A stretch of 64,000 nucleotides of DNA from Rubripirellula lacrimiformis (GTDB taxonomy: Bacteria > Planctomycetota > Planctomycetia > Pirellulales > Pirellulaceae), in NCBI RefSeq assembly GCF_007741535.1, contig NZ_CP036525.1:1550001-1614000 (forward strand), in the 5' to 3' direction. The position numbers were made by a program, and so were the translations under genes. Within the stretch, counting starts at the first letter, position 1, and each line of letters opens with the position of its first letter. Positions 33,302 through 42,066 of this stretch are shown here, one piece after another. A model generated the notes under the pieces. That model had not been told where the DNA came from, did not search any database, and worked only from the letters and a program-made list of their open reading frames with translations.

Positions 33302-36300
33302 CTAAGGAATTGACCGGGCAACACGGAAACCGATCGAGTAGTAGCGAATCCCGGGGGCCGAGTCACCCTCGCGCAACAACCGCACCACGCGTTCCAAACT
33401 CGCGTCCCATTCAGGGCCGCGAAGTCCGAATCCTTTCTGGTCATTGGTCGGGCCGACGCACCATTCGCTGACATTGCCAACCATGTCGAATAGTCCGTTT
33501 CGATTTGGTTTTTGGCCGGCGACCACCTGGGCATGTTGTAGGTTCAGATCGTCGACTCGGGCATATTCATTGGCCAGTTCATAATCGTGCCCATAGTCGA
33601 AACGAGTCTTGGCGTCACCGAAATAGGCGGTCTCCCATTCGTCTGCGGTCGGCAAACGATAGCCTTTGCGCGAACGGTAGTCGTCGTACAGCAAGACGGT
33701 TTCTTGCTCCTCTTTGGTTGGCGGGTGGCATTGATCCTCTTCACCCATCCCTGCTTCGGTCGTTAGCCATCGGCAGTAATCCGCAGCGTCGAACCACCTT
33801 GCCTGGATCATCGGGCAATTGGGGTCCGGAGCCATCGTCGGGTTCACATGGTCCGGATGACGCCACAATTTGAACTGTTCCAGCGTGACTTCGGTCATCG
33901 AGATTTCGAACGGATGGTCCCCGTTATCGATGCGGATCATGGTCTGCCCCTTCGGATTGATCGACCAACGCAACGATTCATCTTTGGGCTGTTCGGCAAT
34001 GCGAAGTTCTTGTTCTTTGATCCAATCCCTTGCGGTCTGGCCATCGTCTAATCGCGTCAGCAACCAGCGCGATGTTGAATGTTGTTCTGGATCCGCGGCC
34101 GACAGGAAGGTTTCGCGTGCAAGTTTTCTGCAGCGGTTGATGAGGTCAGCATCCGGTAGGTCGATGTTTCCCTTGGGCAGCGATTCGCCTTGATGGTCGG
34201 CCGACCAAGCCGAAGTTCCCAGCATTTGCAGGAGCGCCGTCTGCACATGGACGTCGTCCTGTTGATCATACAATTTCAGAATCGCCGCTGGAGAAACACC
34301 CATTTTGACCGCCCGGTGAATGATACCGCTGCGTGTGTTGGCGTGATCGCTTTGGCGAAGCAGCGGCAAACAGGGTTCAATGATCCCGAGTCGGCATAGG
34401 TAGGCGGCCGCGTTGGATTGGCGGTTGGATGCCGCCTGCCAACTTCGTGGTGTCGAATCTGGATGGATCGGTGTGTCGATCACGGCCCGCATTCGGGGTT
34501 CCAGCAAAGTGGCTGAATAGCGATCAACCAGCGGCAGGAAAGATTCGACTTGGTTGGTGTTGGCATCCAAGAAAAGGTCGACCAACGCGTCGCAGTCATC
34601 GGCGACCAAATCCTGCAGCATGTTCAGAGATTCTTGTCGCGTTTGACTCGGTTTGTCCTGGCGATAGATTTTCGCTAACTCGGGGACCGCAACATTGCTG
34701 GCGCTGGCCAACGCCGAAACCACCGCGTTGTAGTCTCGTGGTTGCTCGATCGCATGACGAATCGACTGTTCAATATAGAAAGTCTGTATCGGCTGCCATC
34801 GCTCACGCGACTTAGGACCGATGGGCGGGTCCAAAGTCGCTAGCGCCATTGCCGAACGTAGTCGTTGCAAATCGGGTTGGCTTTCGTCGCCCAGGAATTG
34901 CCAAAGCTGTTCGTTGATCTCGGAAAGCTTGGGATTCTGTTGCAACTCACTTCTCAAGAACGACAATTGCTGAATGTCGATCGAACGAATATGGTCTTTC
35001 AGTTCGTCAAGTGTTTCTTGATCATCGGGATGATGCCGAAGAAGCGCAGCCCGGGCGTGCAGTCCCTCGTTCGTGTCGACCGGCGAATCCTCGGCGATTC
35101 TTTCCAACGCCGGCGTGCTGTAGCGCTGGTAGTCCTGCAGGCTGTTTAGGATCTCCGGTGCATTGGTCGTATCGGCGGTCGCCAATTGTTCGACCAAAGC
35201 ATTTGCCTTGGCGTTGCCATAGGCTTCAAAACCGACCAGCCCAGCGATCGCCGCTGCCAGACAAAACGCGGTCGATCCGATGGTGTGGCGTCGGGTCGAA
35301 ACGGCCATCATCCGCTGTTCATTCGCGGTTCGATGCGACTTCGAGGTCAGGAACAAGTACGACATCCATTCCCACCAATTGGGAAGGTTGCGTTTTTCGG
35401 GGCGAGAAATCCAAACGTCCGTTTGATTCGATAGCCGTTGGGCTGCGCGTCCCTGGATCGTTTGCTGCTGACGCCGTTCCAGCCAGCGCCGAACTGCTGG
35501 CACCAAAAAGTCATGCGTCAGTTGGTAGTAGCGTTCTTTCGATGATTGATCGTCGATCGAGTCGCCTAGCGGGTCGGTCGGTGTGATCAGTCGCAGATCG
35601 CCATCAAGGATCGAGATGACTTGGTCAAAGTTGCGCGACTCCGATGAGTGTCCGGTCACCGAACGTAGATCGGATTCGGAACGCATGGCTCCTTTGATGT
35701 TCGTCCCTGCCTCGGGCAAGAGGGCCATCAAAATGGACTCCGCCGCACCCAAATGGGCTCGGATCCCGGGGGCTGCTGATTCGCCAAGGGATTCTTCTAG
35801 GAATCGAATCCCGACGCCTTCGGTGCCTCCCATTTGGGTCAGCGTTTTGAGGTCCCAATCACGACTCTTCATGATTTCGGCAAAGGTGGCCAACTGAACG
35901 GGGACGATTTTTTCTTTCTCTGCCAGCCCGTCGATCGCTTTGTCCAAAAACGCTTTTTGGCTGGACGTCAGATCTTCCAGTCGAGCGGGCAATCGTGAGT
36001 AGCCACATCCGTATTCGGCCAAGACTCGCCGTGCATGCCGACGGTCAAACAAATCGACCATCGCTAGGTTGTGTCGTCGCACGAGGTCGATTTCCAACTG
36101 GTCGGCCAGTCGGCTAACGCCAATCCAGTAGTCATCGCGGACCAGCAAGATGCACTGCAGATTGTTTCCGTCGCACTGACGAAGCGCCAGCATCAGTTCG
36201 GCCCGTTCTTCGTCGCCCCGCGCGTGCAGCCATTGTTCAAACTGGTCCAAAATGATCAGTACTTTTTGGCGATCGGTGTGGGAGTCATCGCGGCGGAGCC

Positions 36301-37816
36301 ACGAAAGACTGGCGACTAGATCCAAGTCCGTCGGCATCTCGGCACAGCGAATTCGCAGCATGCGAAGCAGTTGTTGTTCGGTCCGGTCTCCCGAGCATTC
36401 GATCATCACGGTGGTGACTGATCGAACCAGGATCGGCAATAGGCCCGCCTGGACGAACGACGATTTTCCCGATCCTGATGTTCCGTAGATCACACCAACA
36501 CGGAAACTTTCGGCGGGATCCGTCGATTCGATTCGGCGACGCCAAAACTGGATGCTGTCGGGTACGCCATCGCGGCCGTAGGGGCCTGGCAACAGTTTGT
36601 GGAAAAATGCTGCGTCTTCGAATTCAAACGAACGAAGGCCCCGTGGAACGATGCCGACGAATGCGTCGAAGGTCGACGTGGATGATTCGCCCGGGCGAAT
36701 CTCTGCCCGATCAGGGGTCACGGACGAAAGAGAATCCGTGTTGGACTGGTGCTGGATGAAGTGTTCGAGATCGTTGGCGAAATCCTGCGCGATCAGATAG
36801 CGTTCGGTGGCCCGCTTGGACAACAAACGCAGACACATGCGTTCGAGTTCTTTGGGAATGTTTGGATTGCGTTGACGCAGCGGTTTCGGATCGGCATGGC
36901 AAATCAGGTCGATGACTTGTTGCGCTTCGCTGGCAACGAAGGGGCGTCTGCCGGTCAAGATTTCGTACATCACCACGCCCAGGCTGTACAGGTCGCTGCG
37001 GCCATCCACCAAGTGGCTTTCACCGCGCGCTTGCTCGGGACTCATGTACGAAATCGTGCCGACCCGCCCGACGTATCCTTCCCACCGATCTTCCCGCAGC
37101 GCCAAACCGAAATCGTTGACAAAGCACTGTTCATCCCGGTCGATCAATAGGTTTGCCGGTTTGATATCACGATGAACCACGCCGGCGCTGTGGATGCCGG
37201 CCAACGTTTCGGTAACCGATTTGATCAATGCGATCGATTCGGTGATCGACAGTGGTGATCGTTTGATCCGTTCGGAAAGCGTTTCCCCGTTGATGTACTT
37301 GGTGACGACGTACAGTTGTCCATCGGTGTTGCTGACGTCATAGATCGGCACCACGTTGGGATGGTCCAAACTGGCCAGGGTCCGGGCCTCGGCCATGAAT
37401 CGGATCACATCAATTTCACGTCGCGACCGGTGCGCGTGGATGACTTTGATGGCGACTTTGCGTTCCAGGCTATTGTCGATCGCCAGGTAGACTCGCGCGA
37501 ATCCACCAGCCCCCAGTTCTTCGATGATCGTGTATCGGTTGGCGGGGCCGAAGTTCTTCTCTAGCCCGTTGGTCTCGAAACTGGACGACCCATCATTGGC
37601 GACCCCATCGGGACCGATGGATCGTGTTTGGGAATGTTGACGCAGCAGATGGTCGCCATCCAGATCGCTATCGGGAGGCGCTTCGGTGTCGGCCGACGTC
37701 GCGTTCACTTGCGTTGGTTCTTCGGCATCCGAACCGACGCTCATTTTGGGGCGCTCGCTAAGTCCGGAGACAAAGGACGGGTCGGTGGGATCGGAAGCAT
37801 CATCGGGTGCAGGCAT
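33302..37816 (-). CDS. Ser/Thr protein kinase - STAND NTPase - FGE-sulfatase-like fusion
   Basis: 1504 residues. Residues about 95-345 form an active-looking Hanks-type kinase: GAGGFARVY, VAIKVI (Lys), HRDIKPANLL, NDFGLA, GTISYMSPEQARGE. Residues about 400-650 form a STAND/AAA-like NTPase with Walker A YGTSGSGKSSF (about 445) and Walker B VLIILDQFEQW (about 522). A hydrophobic helix FCLAAAIAGLVGFEAYG lies near 855 and could cross the membrane. Residues about 900-1280 look helical, perhaps HEAT/TPR-like. The last 200 residues match the formylglycine-generating enzyme/sulfatase-modifying fold (RLPTADEWETAYFG, VGNVSEWCVG, GFRVARSIP). Such kinases are common in bacterial conflict and signalling loci. 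The locus is divergent from the caspase/CHAT pair. Confidence 0.9.
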   Translation of the reverse strand: MPAPDDASDPTDPSFVSGLSERPKMSVGSDAEEPTQVNATSADTEAPPDSDLDGDHLLRQHSQTRSIGPDGVANDGSSSFETNGLEKNFGPANRYTIIEELGAGGFARVYLAIDNSLERKVAIKVIHAHRSRREIDVIRFMAEARTLASLDHPNVVPIYDVSNTDGQLYVVTKYINGETLSERIKRSPLSITESIALIKSVTETLAGIHSAGVVHRDIKPANLLIDRDEQCFVNDFGLALREDRWEGYVGRVGTISYMSPEQARGESHLVDGRSDLYSLGVVMYEILTGRRPFVASEAQQVIDLICHADPKPLRQRNPNIPKELERMCLRLLSKRATERYLIAQDFANDLEHFIQHQSNTDSLSSVTPDRAEIRPGESSTSTFDAFVGIVPRGLRSFEFEDAAFFHKLLPGPYGRDGVPDSIQFWRRRIESTDPAESFRVGVIYGTSGSGKSSFVQAGLLPILVRSVTTVMIECSGDRTEQQLLRMLRIRCAEMPTDLDLVASLSWLRRDDSHTDRQKVLIILDQFEQWLHARGDEERAELMLALRQCDGNNLQCILLVRDDYWIGVSRLADQLEIDLVRRHNLAMVDLFDRRHARRVLAEYGCGYSRLPARLEDLTSSQKAFLDKAIDGLAEKEKIVPVQLATFAEIMKSRDWDLKTLTQMGGTEGVGIRFLEESLGESAAPGIRAHLGAAESILMALLPEAGTNIKGAMRSESDLRSVTGHSSESRNFDQVISILDGDLRLITPTDPLGDSIDDQSSKERYYQLTHDFLVPAVRRWLERRQQQTIQGRAAQRLSNQTDVWISRPEKRNLPNWWEWMSYLFLTSKSHRTANEQRMMAVSTRRHTIGSTAFCLAAAIAGLVGFEAYGNAKANALVEQLATADTTNAPEILNSLQDYQRYSTPALERIAEDSPVDTNEGLHARAALLRHHPDDQETLDELKDHIRSIDIQQLSFLRSELQQNPKLSEINEQLWQFLGDESQPDLQRLRSAMALATLDPPIGPKSRERWQPIQTFYIEQSIRHAIEQPRDYNAVVSALASASNVAVPELAKIYRQDKPSQTRQESLNMLQDLVADDCDALVDLFLDANTNQVESFLPLVDRYSATLLEPRMRAVIDTPIHPDSTPRSWQAASNRQSNAAAYLCRLGIIEPCLPLLRQSDHANTRSGIIHRAVKMGVSPAAILKLYDQQDDVHVQTALLQMLGTSAWSADHQGESLPKGNIDLPDADLINRCRKLARETFLSAADPEQHSTSRWLLTRLDDGQTARDWIKEQELRIAEQPKDESLRWSINPKGQTMIRIDNGDHPFEISMTEVTLEQFKLWRHPDHVNPTMAPDPNCPMIQARWFDAADYCRWLTTEAGMGEEDQCHPPTKEEQETVLLYDDYRSRKGYRLPTADEWETAYFGDAKTRFDYGHDYELANEYARVDDLNLQHAQVVAGQKPNRNGLFDMVGNVSEWCVGPTNDQKGFGLRGPEWDASLERVVRLLREGDSAPGIRYYSIGFRVARSIP

Positions 37817-38235
37817 GATGCGGCTATTGTATCCGAGTTCAAAAGGCTAGATCGCGTGCGGGCATCCGATGCTCCGGCATTTGCTGTTCGTCGTTCGCGT
37901 ACGACATCCATTACTGTACAGAAGGCACTCTGCGGATTGGTGTCGTGCCCCCCGGCAAGGTAGAGTCTAGCTGCTGAGAGTTCTACCACTCAATGACCAG
38001 TGCAGCACACCACTGCAGCCACCCGACTTGCCGACCGTTCCATGGCAGCCCAACGTTCCGCGTCAGCCTAGGCCGTTGGATGGGGGGATGCCCAAAAGTG
38101 GGTGTCGTGCTGTGGATTCTATTGCAATCCTTCGGTCGTTGGGCAACCGGATCGTGGTTTTGGGTGGAATGGTTCAGGCACCGACGGACCACCCAATCCG
38201 AAGTGGTCAACATTCACCTAGCGGAATCGTAGCTC
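37817..38235. promoter_or_regulatory. Divergent regulatory region between kinase and caspase operon
   Basis: 419 bases. No gene supported; two short opposing open frames at about 37983-38232 have no ribosome binding site or family features. Control of both arms from one region would fit a co-regulated system. Confidence 0.4.
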
Positions 38236-41200
38236 ATGCCAAGTTTGTCTCCCCTGTTTGCGTTGATCATTGGGATCGATGACTGGCTTTGGCCGAAGAT
38301 GCCTGGGTTGCGAGGCTGTGTGAACGACGTCGAACTGATGCGCCGGGTGTTGCAGGATCGTTTTGGCGTTCCCGATGAAAACGTTCTGACGTTGACCAAT
38401 CAGGCGGCCACTCGCGACGCCATCACGAATGCCTTTCGAACACAGTTCATTGATCGTGCGAAGCAGTGGCGGCAATCGGGCGGCAAGGATCCTGAGCCGG
38501 CGTTTGTGTTTCACTATTCTGGTCATGGCAGCCGAGCACGTGATGCCTCCGGCACCCAACCCGATGGTTTGGACGAAACCATTGTTCCCTACGACAGTCG
38601 GGTCGGTGACGTCTATGACATCAAGGACTGGGAACTGGCTCAGTGGCTAGGTGAACTGACGTCCTATACCGAGAACGTCACGATCATTCTGGACTGCTGT
38701 CATTCGGGCAGCGGCACCCGCAGCATTGATTCGCTGGGAACACGCCGGTTGGGGCCCGTCGATTTGCGGAACCAGCCACAAATTCGCCCCCCCGGCCAGA
38801 CCGGTTTGCCGGTTGGCCCCGGTCATGATTGGAACGCCCATCGTTTGAAGGGCGCGAATTGGAACAGCGGGAATCAGATTGACTTGAATTCCACCGCAAC
38901 CCGTAGCGCCCACGATGACCAGGATTCGGTCTCGGGAAATTGCAAGTACGTGTTGTTGGCGGCCTGCCGAAACTTCGAATTCGCCGAAGAGTACACGATC
39001 AACGTTTCGCCGCCGGTCGACTGCGATGTCCCAGCATCGACCACCGAAACCGATTCGCCGACGGCGACCAAGAATGCAGGGAACGCCGAACCCGCAGCGG
39101 ATGCGAACTCGCTCGCCAAGGCTGTCAAAAAGCACGGGGCGTTCACCTGGTTCTTAGCCAAAGAATTGATGAGCCTTTCGGATGGTCAAACGACCACCTA
39201 TCGCGATTTGCAGCAGCGCGTGCAGTATGAAGTTCTCAATCGCTATCCAAGTCAATCGCCGCAATGCGAAGGGGATCGTGATCGAATCCTGTTCGGCGGC
39301 GTCAGGCCGCGACGTGATACGTCGTTGTTGATCAGCCGAGTGGATCAGGATCGCGTTTGGGTCGACGGGGGGGCGGTGCATGGATTGGTGGTCGGGCAAT
39401 CGATGGATGTGTATTCGCCCGATGCAAAGACATTCGCCAACAGCGTCCCCATCGGTCGTCTGCGCGTGATCAATGTGGGATCGGTTCACAGTGTCTGTAG
39501 GGTCGAAACCGGTGAAGCCGTCTTGCACGGCCGCGTCCCCATGCCCATTCCTAGCAGTTCGCCACGCCGGCATCAGGTTGCTGTCGCGGTCTCTGATTCG
39601 GCAGTCCGGGCGGCGTTGATCCGGCGACTGGGGGCAAACGATATTGATCCCTACATCGAGGTTGCACAGTCGGTCGACCAGCTGCCCAATTCCCATCACA
39701 CAGACGGCGCCGATTTCTGTATCGTCGAATCGGGATCGCAATTGCAGCTGCGAGGTGCCGACGGTCGATCGCTAGTGGAACCAAGTGACATCGCCGACGT
39801 ATCCAAGGTCGTCCAAAACCTGGCTGCGATCTGCCGATTCAACAACGCCCTGGGCCTATCGAATGCATCGCCCGATTCGGCGCTGGATGGCAAAATATCG
39901 GTGCAGTTCTTTCTCGCTGGCGAAGCCGACCCCGCCAGCGACGACAAACGGCGACGTGTTCGATCAGTGCGACCGGTGCCAACCACGGCCGAGGGACTGC
40001 CGATCGTGGAAATCGATACACCCATCGCGATCGAGGTGGTCAACCACAGTGATCAGCCGGTGTTCGTCGAAGCGATCAGTTTCGGACACGACTACGCCAT
40101 CATTCCGTTGACTGCCGAATTAACGGCACCCGGGAATCGCAAACGCGTCGGGCCGGGATCCGCGTTATGGTTTGGCCGCGATATGTCGGACCTCGAGATT
40201 GTGTTTATGTTGCCTCAGGATGCGGACCAGGCCAACTGCTTTGTCGAGGTTCGTGAATCCTTGAAGGTCATCGCCACGGTCGAGGAAACCGACTTTGACG
40301 TGCTGAAACAGGATGGGTTGGCAATCCCAACGAATACGGCGACACGCTCTAGCATGGCGCCCGGTTCGGCACTGGACCACCTATTGAATCAGGCGATGGC
40401 GGGTTCACGGGCGCTGGGAGCTCGCAGGAAACAAGACGCCACCAGCGACTGGACAGCCGTGGTCCAGCAGTATGTGGTCGCCAAGCCGGATTCGCAGTGC
40501 GCCCAGACATTGGCAGGCGGCAGCAGCGTTTGGATCGACGCCTACGACACGTCCGTTACCGCGCCCGAGGGATTCGATTGCCAGGTGCAGGTGGTGTCCA
40601 GCCACTCGGCGGCTCGTTCGGTCCACGATGATCCCGCGCAGCACAACGGCGCCGGCCAGGACGCAATGCCCAGCCAGCGACGGGATCGACCCAGCGGTCC
40701 GCTGTGGGAATCCGGTGCGCTGCGACCGTTCGCCTTTGCCGCCAAACGATGCGCAACCCCGGTCGGTGATGCGATTGAAATCACGGCGGATCCGGATGCG
40801 ATGGAATTGATCTCGGATGATCGACCGATTCAGATTTCCATCGCCGGATCCAGTGGTGTCGACCAGCCTGTTGCCGGCCAAGCGACGCAAGGCCGTGGAC
40901 GATGGATGGCGATCGCGTGGGACGCGGGCTGTGCTTACCCGGTCGGACAGGGAGATTCGCTGGCCGACATTTCGGTGTCTTGGTTGCCGCCCGCCGCGAA
41001 TGGGGAACCGGCTGGGGATCACGAACCGGTGCAAGCGGTCCGGCGTGGTCTGCTAAGAACGATCCGCTTGTATCTGTATCAGGTTTGCGACTGGGAATCG
41101 CCCGAGCTGGGGCTGCATGCGGTTCGCTTGGTCCCCGCCGACGACGTTGGAACAGATCGGCTGCTGCGTGGTGAACGCACGGTCGATTCACCGCATGGGC

Positions 41201-42066
41201 AACTTCGGTACCGGACTTGGACGGCCGCTGACAATCCGAACGCTGGCCCCAGCGATGGTCGACGGGTCTTGTTGGTCGTCCATGGTTTCTCGTCATCCAG
41301 TCAGGCGGCGCTGGACGATCTTCAGGAAATCGTTGGCGACGAAATGTCGGACTACGAAGTTGTGTTGGTTTTCGATTTCGAAACATTTCATACGCCGATT
41401 GCCGAGTCGGCCAAGCAGTTGGCCAAGGCCTTGGTGGATGCCGGGATCGCTGCCGATGACGGAATGAAGTTGGACGTGTTGGCGACGGGGATGGGAGCGA
41501 TCTTGGCCCGGTCGTTGATCGAGCAGTTTGGTGGCCACGCGTGGGTGGATCGTTGTTTTCTAGCGGGAGTCCCCAATGATGGGACGGCGCTGATGAAGGC
41601 AAAGTCAGCATTGCCTTGGATCGGCACCGCGATCTTGAACTTGGGCGGGCCCCATCCAGCCGCGTTGTTCTTCAGCGCGGCACTGAAAAAATTGGAAAGT
41701 GACGCAGCCGCGCTGGCTGACTTGGTTCCAGGTTCCGGATTTTTGCGAGGTCTCGAAGCCGCCGCCGGTGCGGTCGATCCAAAGTTGCCCTACGAAGTGA
41801 TCGCCGGACTGTATCAAGTGGCAGATCCCAATCAGGCATCCGCCGACGACTGGTCCAGTCGATGGATCGCGGCCGGGCTTGTCGGGGTCGGTCTCGGCGC
41901 TCGGGTCTTGTTTGCCGATGGCCACGACTTGATAGTCAACTCGTCCAGTGTCACGTCAGTGCCGGTGAAAGATCTTCGGATCCATACCGTGGATTGTCAC
42001 CATTTTGCTTACTTTCGATCGGATGCTGTTGGACAAGTCCTTTCCCAATGGATGGATAGAACATGA
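38236..42066 (+). CDS. Caspase-family (C14) protein with C-terminal alpha/beta hydrolase domain
   Basis: 1276 residues. The N-terminal caspase-like fold shows FALIIGIDDW, GCVNDVELM, HYSGHGSRA with His97, and ILDCCHSGSG with Cys155, so the catalytic dyad is present. Residues about 360-700 contain a beta-rich module (PIAIEVVNHSDQPVFVEAIS, ALWFGRDMSDLEI) similar to the DUF4384-type region found with metacaspases. A proline- and alanine-rich middle follows. From about 1010 an alpha/beta hydrolase starts (RVLLVVHGFSSSS). Its nucleophile elbow reads LATGMGAILARSLIEQ, with Gly1085 where Ser is expected, so it should be non-hydrolytic. Coupled to the next gene (ATGA, 42063-42066). Likely a protease effector in a conflict or cell-death pathway, inferred. 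Confidence 0.88.
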   Translation: MPSLSPLFALIIGIDDWLWPKMPGLRGCVNDVELMRRVLQDRFGVPDENVLTLTNQAATRDAITNAFRTQFIDRAKQWRQSGGKDPEPAFVFHYSGHGSRARDASGTQPDGLDETIVPYDSRVGDVYDIKDWELAQWLGELTSYTENVTIILDCCHSGSGTRSIDSLGTRRLGPVDLRNQPQIRPPGQTGLPVGPGHDWNAHRLKGANWNSGNQIDLNSTATRSAHDDQDSVSGNCKYVLLAACRNFEFAEEYTINVSPPVDCDVPASTTETDSPTATKNAGNAEPAADANSLAKAVKKHGAFTWFLAKELMSLSDGQTTTYRDLQQRVQYEVLNRYPSQSPQCEGDRDRILFGGVRPRRDTSLLISRVDQDRVWVDGGAVHGLVVGQSMDVYSPDAKTFANSVPIGRLRVINVGSVHSVCRVETGEAVLHGRVPMPIPSSSPRRHQVAVAVSDSAVRAALIRRLGANDIDPYIEVAQSVDQLPNSHHTDGADFCIVESGSQLQLRGADGRSLVEPSDIADVSKVVQNLAAICRFNNALGLSNASPDSALDGKISVQFFLAGEADPASDDKRRRVRSVRPVPTTAEGLPIVEIDTPIAIEVVNHSDQPVFVEAISFGHDYAIIPLTAELTAPGNRKRVGPGSALWFGRDMSDLEIVFMLPQDADQANCFVEVRESLKVIATVEETDFDVLKQDGLAIPTNTATRSSMAPGSALDHLLNQAMAGSRALGARRKQDATSDWTAVVQQYVVAKPDSQCAQTLAGGSSVWIDAYDTSVTAPEGFDCQVQVVSSHSAARSVHDDPAQHNGAGQDAMPSQRRDRPSGPLWESGALRPFAFAAKRCATPVGDAIEITADPDAMELISDDRPIQISIAGSSGVDQPVAGQATQGRGRWMAIAWDAGCAYPVGQGDSLADISVSWLPPAANGEPAGDHEPVQAVRRGLLRTIRLYLYQVCDWESPELGLHAVRLVPADDVGTDRLLRGERTVDSPHGQLRYRTWTAADNPNAGPSDGRRVLLVVHGFSSSSQAALDDLQEIVGDEMSDYEVVLVFDFETFHTPIAESAKQLAKALVDAGIAADDGMKLDVLATGMGAILARSLIEQFGGHAWVDRCFLAGVPNDGTALMKAKSALPWIGTAILNLGGPHPAALFFSAALKKLESDAAALADLVPGSGFLRGLEAAAGAVDPKLPYEVIAGLYQVADPNQASADDWSSRWIAAGLVGVGLGARVLFADGHDLIVNSSSVTSVPVKDLRIHTVDCHHFAYFRSDAVGQVLSQWMDRT

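Noticed and set aside
37983-38232. Two opposing open frames in the kinase/caspase spacer
   Set aside because: No ribosome binding site and no conserved features; treated as regulatory space.
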